In this document: positions 59,515-64,000 of the stretch, piece by piece
Layout of the letters: every line of letters begins with the position of its first letter
Numbering within the stretch: position 1 is the first letter of the stretch
NCBI GenBank assembly: GCA_000759755.1
Contig: BBMW01000007.1
Coordinates: forward strand, 310,001-374,000
Direction: 5' to 3'
Origin: Citrobacter werkmanii NBRC 105721
GTDB lineage: Bacteria > Pseudomonadota > Gammaproteobacteria > Enterobacterales > Enterobacteriaceae
DNA length: 64,000 nt
The notes under the pieces: generated by a model
Seen by the model: only the letters and a program-made list of their open reading frames with translations
The model's database searches: none
What the model was told of the DNA's origin: nothing
Made by a program: the position numbers and the translations under genes

Positions 59515-60152
59515 GCGCCCTGCTCCTTCACCCACTGGGTAACGGTATTGCGGATATCAGCCATCACAGCCTCCAGCGGCTGCGTAGCGTCGATAGTACG
59601 AATGCTGGCGTCTTTGGCAGCCAGCTCAAGATAGCGCGCTCGGGTGCGATTAAAGAAATCGAAAGATTCCTGTTCAATACGGTCCAGTTCGCCGCGCGCA
59701 CGCGCACGCTTCAATCCGACTTCTGGAGTGACATCCAGATAGAGCGTCAGGTCCGGACGAAAATTTCCGAGTACCGCATCACGCAGCGTTGCCAGCATAT
59801 TTTGATCAATGCCGCGGCCACCGCCCTGATACGCCTGGGTCGACAGGTCGTGACGATCGCCAATGACCCATGCTCCTCTCGCCAGAGCAGGTTTAATAAC
59901 AGTTTCGACCAACTGTACGCGCGCGGCGTAAAACATCAGGACTTCGGCTTTGTCGGTAATGACCTCGTCACCCACCGACTTAATGTCCAGCACCAGACTT
60001 CTTAGTTTCTCAGCGAGCTGCGTTCCACCAGGCTCGCGGGTAAAAACCATGTCACGAATACCGAGTTGCTCAAGTGTCTCTACCACCACATTACGCGCAG
60101 TGGTTTTTCCGGCGCCTTCCAGGCCCTCGATGACGATATAGTTACTGCCCAT
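59511..60152 (-). CDS. tmk: Tmk, thymidylate kinase
   Basis: A 213-residue dTMP kinase. P-loop GLEGAGKTT is at about 8-16, [12 protein letters not shown] and [17 protein letters not shown] (LID with the Arg-containing catalytic region) follow, and [21 protein letters not shown] is the base-binding segment. It makes dTDP for DNA synthesis and is essential. It overlaps mltG by 11 bp upstream and holB downstream. Confidence 0.97.
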   Translation of the reverse strand: MGSNYIVIEGLEGAGKTTARNVVVETLEQLGIRDMVFTREPGGTQLAEKLRSLVLDIKSVGDEVITDKAEVLMFYAARVQLVETVIKPALARGAWVIGDRHDLSTQAYQGGGRGIDQNMLATLRDAVLGNFRPDLTLYLDVTPEVGLKRARARGELDRIEQESFDFFNRTRARYLELAAKDASIRTIDATQPLEAVMADIRNTVTQWVKEQGA

Positions 60153-61164
60153 TTTTTTCCTTAAGCACTTTCAGGTAATCCTGTACTGACCGGTTATGGC
60201 TGACAAGATTGGTGTTAAATGTGTGGCCGCCTTTACCATCTGCCACGAAATAGAGATACGGCGTTTTTGCCGGATGTGCGGCAGCCTGCAACGAGGCCTC
60301 TCCCGGCATGGCAATCGGGCCAGGCGGCAGCCCGGTGATGGTGTAGGTGTTATAGGCGGTTGGCGTTTCTAAATCCACACGCGACAATTTGCCATTATAC
60401 CGTGTCCCCATGCCGTAAATCACCGTCGGATCGGTTTGTAAACGCATGCCAATACGTAAGCGGTTAATAAAGACCGAGGCCACCTGGTCGCGCTCGCTGG
60501 CGACCGCAGTTTCTTTTTCAATAATCGAGGCCATTGTCACTAGCTGATTTTTATCCTGATAAGGCAGACCATCAGCGCGCCCTTCCCAGACAGTATCCAC
60601 CGCTTTAACCATCTTTTGATGCGCACGTTTTAGCAGTGCTACGTCGGTCGTATTGGCGGTATACATCCAGGTATCGGGCCAGAACCAGCCTTCCACCCAC
60701 TGCGGGTTTTCCAGCTTCAGCGCCTGAGCGACAGTCTCGTAGTTATCGTCACTCAGCGTATGTTTGATATAGGGCGCATCGCGCAGTTGTTTGAGGTAAT
60801 CACTCAGGCGCATCCCTTCCACCAGACGTAACGGGAACTGCGCCTCTTTACCGCTTTCCAGCAGTAGCAGCATCTCTCGCACCGTCATGTCGGGCGTCAG
60901 GCGATAGGTACCCGCCTTAAAATGCGACAGCTCAGGCTCCACACGCAGCAGCCACTGGAACACGCGCGGACGATTGATAACCTTATCCACATACAGCTGT
61001 TCACCGAGAGCCAGACGGCCTGTCCCCGCTTTCAGCGTAAAAATGGTCTCTTCTTTAATCAATAACTTACTGTCCGCCAGATGGCGAACTTTCCACATTC
61101 CCACTCCCGCGGCAATGCCCAGCACAACCAGCAATAACAGGACAACGAGTAACAGTTTTTTCAT
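60142..61164 (-). CDS. mltG: MltG (YceG), endolytic murein transglycosylase
   Basis: A 340-residue inner-membrane protein with a single N-terminal helix ([21 protein letters not shown]), a LysM-like subdomain and a YceG catalytic domain. The catalytic Glu lies in [18 protein letters not shown] (E. coli E218). It cuts nascent glycan strands and is proposed to set glycan length. It lies 2 bp downstream of pabC and overlaps tmk. Confidence 0.94.
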   Translation of the reverse strand: MKKLLLVVLLLLVVLGIAAGVGMWKVRHLADSKLLIKEETIFTLKAGTGRLALGEQLYVDKVINRPRVFQWLLRVEPELSHFKAGTYRLTPDMTVREMLLLLESGKEAQFPLRLVEGMRLSDYLKQLRDAPYIKHTLSDDNYETVAQALKLENPQWVEGWFWPDTWMYTANTTDVALLKRAHQKMVKAVDTVWEGRADGLPYQDKNQLVTMASIIEKETAVASERDQVASVFINRLRIGMRLQTDPTVIYGMGTRYNGKLSRVDLETPTAYNTYTITGLPPGPIAMPGEASLQAAAHPAKTPYLYFVADGKGGHTFNTNLVSHNRSVQDYLKVLKEKNGQ

Positions 61165-61166
61165 GA

Positions 61167-61976
61167 CTAATTCGGGTGCTCACAAAGTGGGGCTAAAAAA
61201 TCGAATAATAAACGTGAAGACAACAACGTGCCGCCACAGCTCCGCACGGGAATAACCGGCATTAATGCGTTACAGACGACGATTTCATCGGCTTGCATAA
61301 TCTCCTCCAACCCGGCATACACTTCGACAAGACTGAACGGTGATTGTGCCAGCATACGGATACAGAATTGTCGCATAATGCCGTTCACTCCGGCCTGATC
61401 CAACCGGGGAGTGTAAACCACATTACCTTTACGCCAGAACAAATTAGCCGCACAGCATTCCGTAACCCATCCCTCGCTGTCAAGAACCAGCGCTTCATCG
61501 GCATCCGTCTGCTCAAGATGAGAGCGAATCAATACCTGCTCCAGGCGATTCAGATGCTTAAGTCCGGCAAGCAGCGGATTACGGCCCAGACGCACTGGAC
61601 TCAACGCCAGCGTAATCCCTTCATGGCGCCAACGATCGTAATGTTCGGGCCAGGCTGAAACAGAGAGAATACGGGTGGCGTTGTGACAATTTGCGCCGCT
61701 GTAGCCCCGACCGCCGCTACCGCGGCTAATAATGACTTTCAAGACGCCACGCGCGTGTCCTTGCGCCAGGATTTTCATTTCATCTTGCAGCTCTGGCCAT
61801 TGTTCGAAAGGGATCAGCAACTTTTGGCAAGCGTCTTGTAAACGCGCAAGATGCGCTGCAAAGAGGCAAATTTCACCGTCGATAATTCGCGCGGTAGTAA
61901 AACAACCATCACCAAATTGAGTCGCTCGATCGCTTGCGGCCAGCAGATTTTGCTCGCGGCCATTAATTAAGAACAT
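61167..61976 (-). CDS. pabC: PabC, aminodeoxychorismate lyase
   Basis: A 269-residue PLP-dependent fold-type IV enzyme that turns 4-amino-4-deoxychorismate into p-aminobenzoate and pyruvate for folate synthesis. The PLP Lys is in [14 protein letters not shown] and the late [12 protein letters not shown] stretch lines the phosphate pocket. It lies upstream of mltG in the fabF-pabC-mltG-tmk-holB order of E. coli. Confidence 0.94.
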   Translation of the reverse strand: MFLINGREQNLLAASDRATQFGDGCFTTARIIDGEICLFAAHLARLQDACQKLLIPFEQWPELQDEMKILAQGHARGVLKVIISRGSGGRGYSGANCHNATRILSVSAWPEHYDRWRHEGITLALSPVRLGRNPLLAGLKHLNRLEQVLIRSHLEQTDADEALVLDSEGWVTECCAANLFWRKGNVVYTPRLDQAGVNGIMRQFCIRMLAQSPFSLVEVYAGLEEIMQADEIVVCNALMPVIPVRSCGGTLLSSRLLFDFLAPLCEHPN

Positions 61977-62045
61977 GGAGGCTCCTTATATCTGGTCCGC
62001 TAGTTTGGCAGGATGAGTAACACAGGACAAGGGCGAAAAACCGAA

Positions 62046-62076
62046 TAAAAAAAGGCCCGACAAGCGGACCTTTTCA
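62046..62076 (-). terminator. Terminator after fabF
   Basis: On the minus strand AAAAGGTCCG-CTTGT-CGGGCCTTTTTTT, an imperfect stem with a U-tract, 37 bp after the fabF stop. Confidence 0.8.
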
Positions 62077-62112
62077 GTTTTATTTCGTTGCTAACGCATC
62101 ACCTGACGGGAC

Positions 62113-63381
<1,269 letters not shown>

Positions 63382-63439
63382 TCAAGTGGGATAAAAAGAT
63401 AAAACTCAGGCGGTCGAATGACCGCCTGGAGATGTTCAC

Positions 63440-63676
63440 TTACGCCTGGTGGCCGTTGATGTAATCAATGGCAGCCTGAACGGTAGTGATTTTCTCAGCT
63501 TCTTCGTCCGGAATCTCAGTATCAAACTCTTCTTCCAGAGCCATTACCAGCTCAACGGTGTCAAGAGAATCTGCGCCCAGGTCTTCAACGAAGGAAGCAT
63601 TGTTGGTAACTTCTTCCTGCTTAACGCCCAGCTGTTCGCCGATAATTTTCTTAACGCGTTCTTCGATAGTGCTCAT
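63440..63676 (-). CDS. acpP: AcpP, acyl carrier protein
   Basis: A 78-residue acidic carrier that bears growing acyl chains on a 4'-phosphopantetheine attached to Ser in the [10 protein letters not shown] motif. It reads as essentially the E. coli sequence ([17 protein letters not shown]...). A GGCGGTC/GACCGCC hairpin (63409-63426) follows it before fabF and probably sets the high acpP mRNA level. Confidence 0.99.
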
Positions 63677-63831
63677 ACTCTTAAATTTCCTATCAAAACT
63701 CGCTTTCGCGATGGTTTTCGTAGTGTATAAAATGTTGAAAAATTTGCAACTAAATCCCGGCAGGTCTTACCACGATTTTACGTTATTTTGAGGCCATTCC
63801 CACTAATAACGCAAATATTTTTCAATCGTGG

Positions 63832-64000
63832 TTAAACCATGTACATCCCGCCGTTGACGTGCAAAGTCTCACCTGTGATGTAACTTGCTTCGTCAGAAGC
63901 TAAAAATGCAACCGCACTGGCGATTTCCTGAGCGCCACCAAGGCGACCCGCAGGAACCTGCGCCAGGATACCCGCACGCTGATCGTCAGACAGCGCACGC
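63832..64000 (-). CDS. fabG: FabG, 3-oxoacyl-ACP reductase (3' part only)
   Basis: The last 55 codons before the stop at 63832-63834 are in the window; the C-terminus ...[10 protein letters not shown] is that of FabG, the SDR-family NADPH-dependent reductase of fatty acid synthesis. The rest runs off the right edge. Order fabG-acpP-fabF is the E. coli order. Confidence 0.95.
   Translation of the reverse strand, partial: RALSDDQRAGILAQVPAGRLGGAQEIASAVAFLASDEASYITGETLHVNGGMYMV

Overview
The window is enterobacterial chromosome. The core genes (lolCDE, mfd, ldtC, bhsA-comR, ndh, nagZ, lpoB, hinT, ptsG, holB-tmk-mltG-pabC-fabF-acpP-fabG) read as close orthologues of their E. coli counterparts in sequence, length and order. 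The overall look is of a Citrobacter/Enterobacter/Salmonella-type member of Enterobacteriaceae rather than E. coli itself: a chromosomal iutA-type receptor sits beside comR, and fhuE is absent from its usual place between ptsG and hinT. The genus cannot be fixed from the sequence alone.

Layout. (1) 1-18.3 kb: lolE(partial)-lolD-lolC leftward, ycfT, mfd and ldtC rightward, bhsA/comR divergent, a Fur-box-preceded iutA-type receptor, then ycfJ, ndh (with an FNR box), ycfP, nagZ, thiK, lpoB, ycfL and hinT leftward. (2) 18.5-50.9 kb: a block built around three identical tRNA-Asn(GUU) genes. It holds yeeO, a 19.3-kb genomic island, a stretch with MazEF-like toxin-antitoxin genes and a decaying metabolic cluster, and cbl-nac. 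(3) 51.1-55.8 kb: shiA, amn and an M24 aminopeptidase P. (4) 55.8-64 kb: ptsG (with an ERIC repeat in its leader), ycfH, holB, tmk, mltG, pabC, fabF, acpP and the end of fabG. In E. coli K-12, as I remember it, ptsG-fhuE-hinT are adjacent and the asn-tRNA/yeeO/cbl/nac/shiA/amn genes are far away, so this window shows a different chromosomal arrangement.

The island (20624-39930) is bounded by a 20-bp direct repeat of the tRNA-Asn 3' end. It carries a P4-type integrase, a second tyrosine recombinase beside three related hairpin repeats, a structured gene-free segment, a HigBA-like toxin-antitoxin pair, a Ner-like regulator, and a small gene behind a structured C4-like leader RNA. Its cargo is a SIR2-like (DUF4917-type) protein divergent from a four-gene operon that I read as a type II Druantia anti-phage system: druM (cytosine-5 methyltransferase), druF, druG and druE (a 1946-residue DExH helicase with a DUF1998-type end). 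A Vsr mismatch endonuclease follows, expected to repair the T:G lesions that arise at 5-methylcytosine.

Right of the island, 39.9-48.5 kb looks like an older eroded island: a MazEF-like pair, a truncated copy of the Ner-like gene, and a leftward run encoding two exporters, an FAD/NAD(P)-binding enzyme (broken), a further membrane transporter, a tautomerase, a 2-oxoglutarate/Fe(II) oxygenase and an ATP-grasp ligase (broken by an in-frame stop), with a divergent LysR regulator. The set resembles a small amino-acid or dipeptide-type natural-product pathway that is being lost in this strain. I do not recognise the cluster as a described one.
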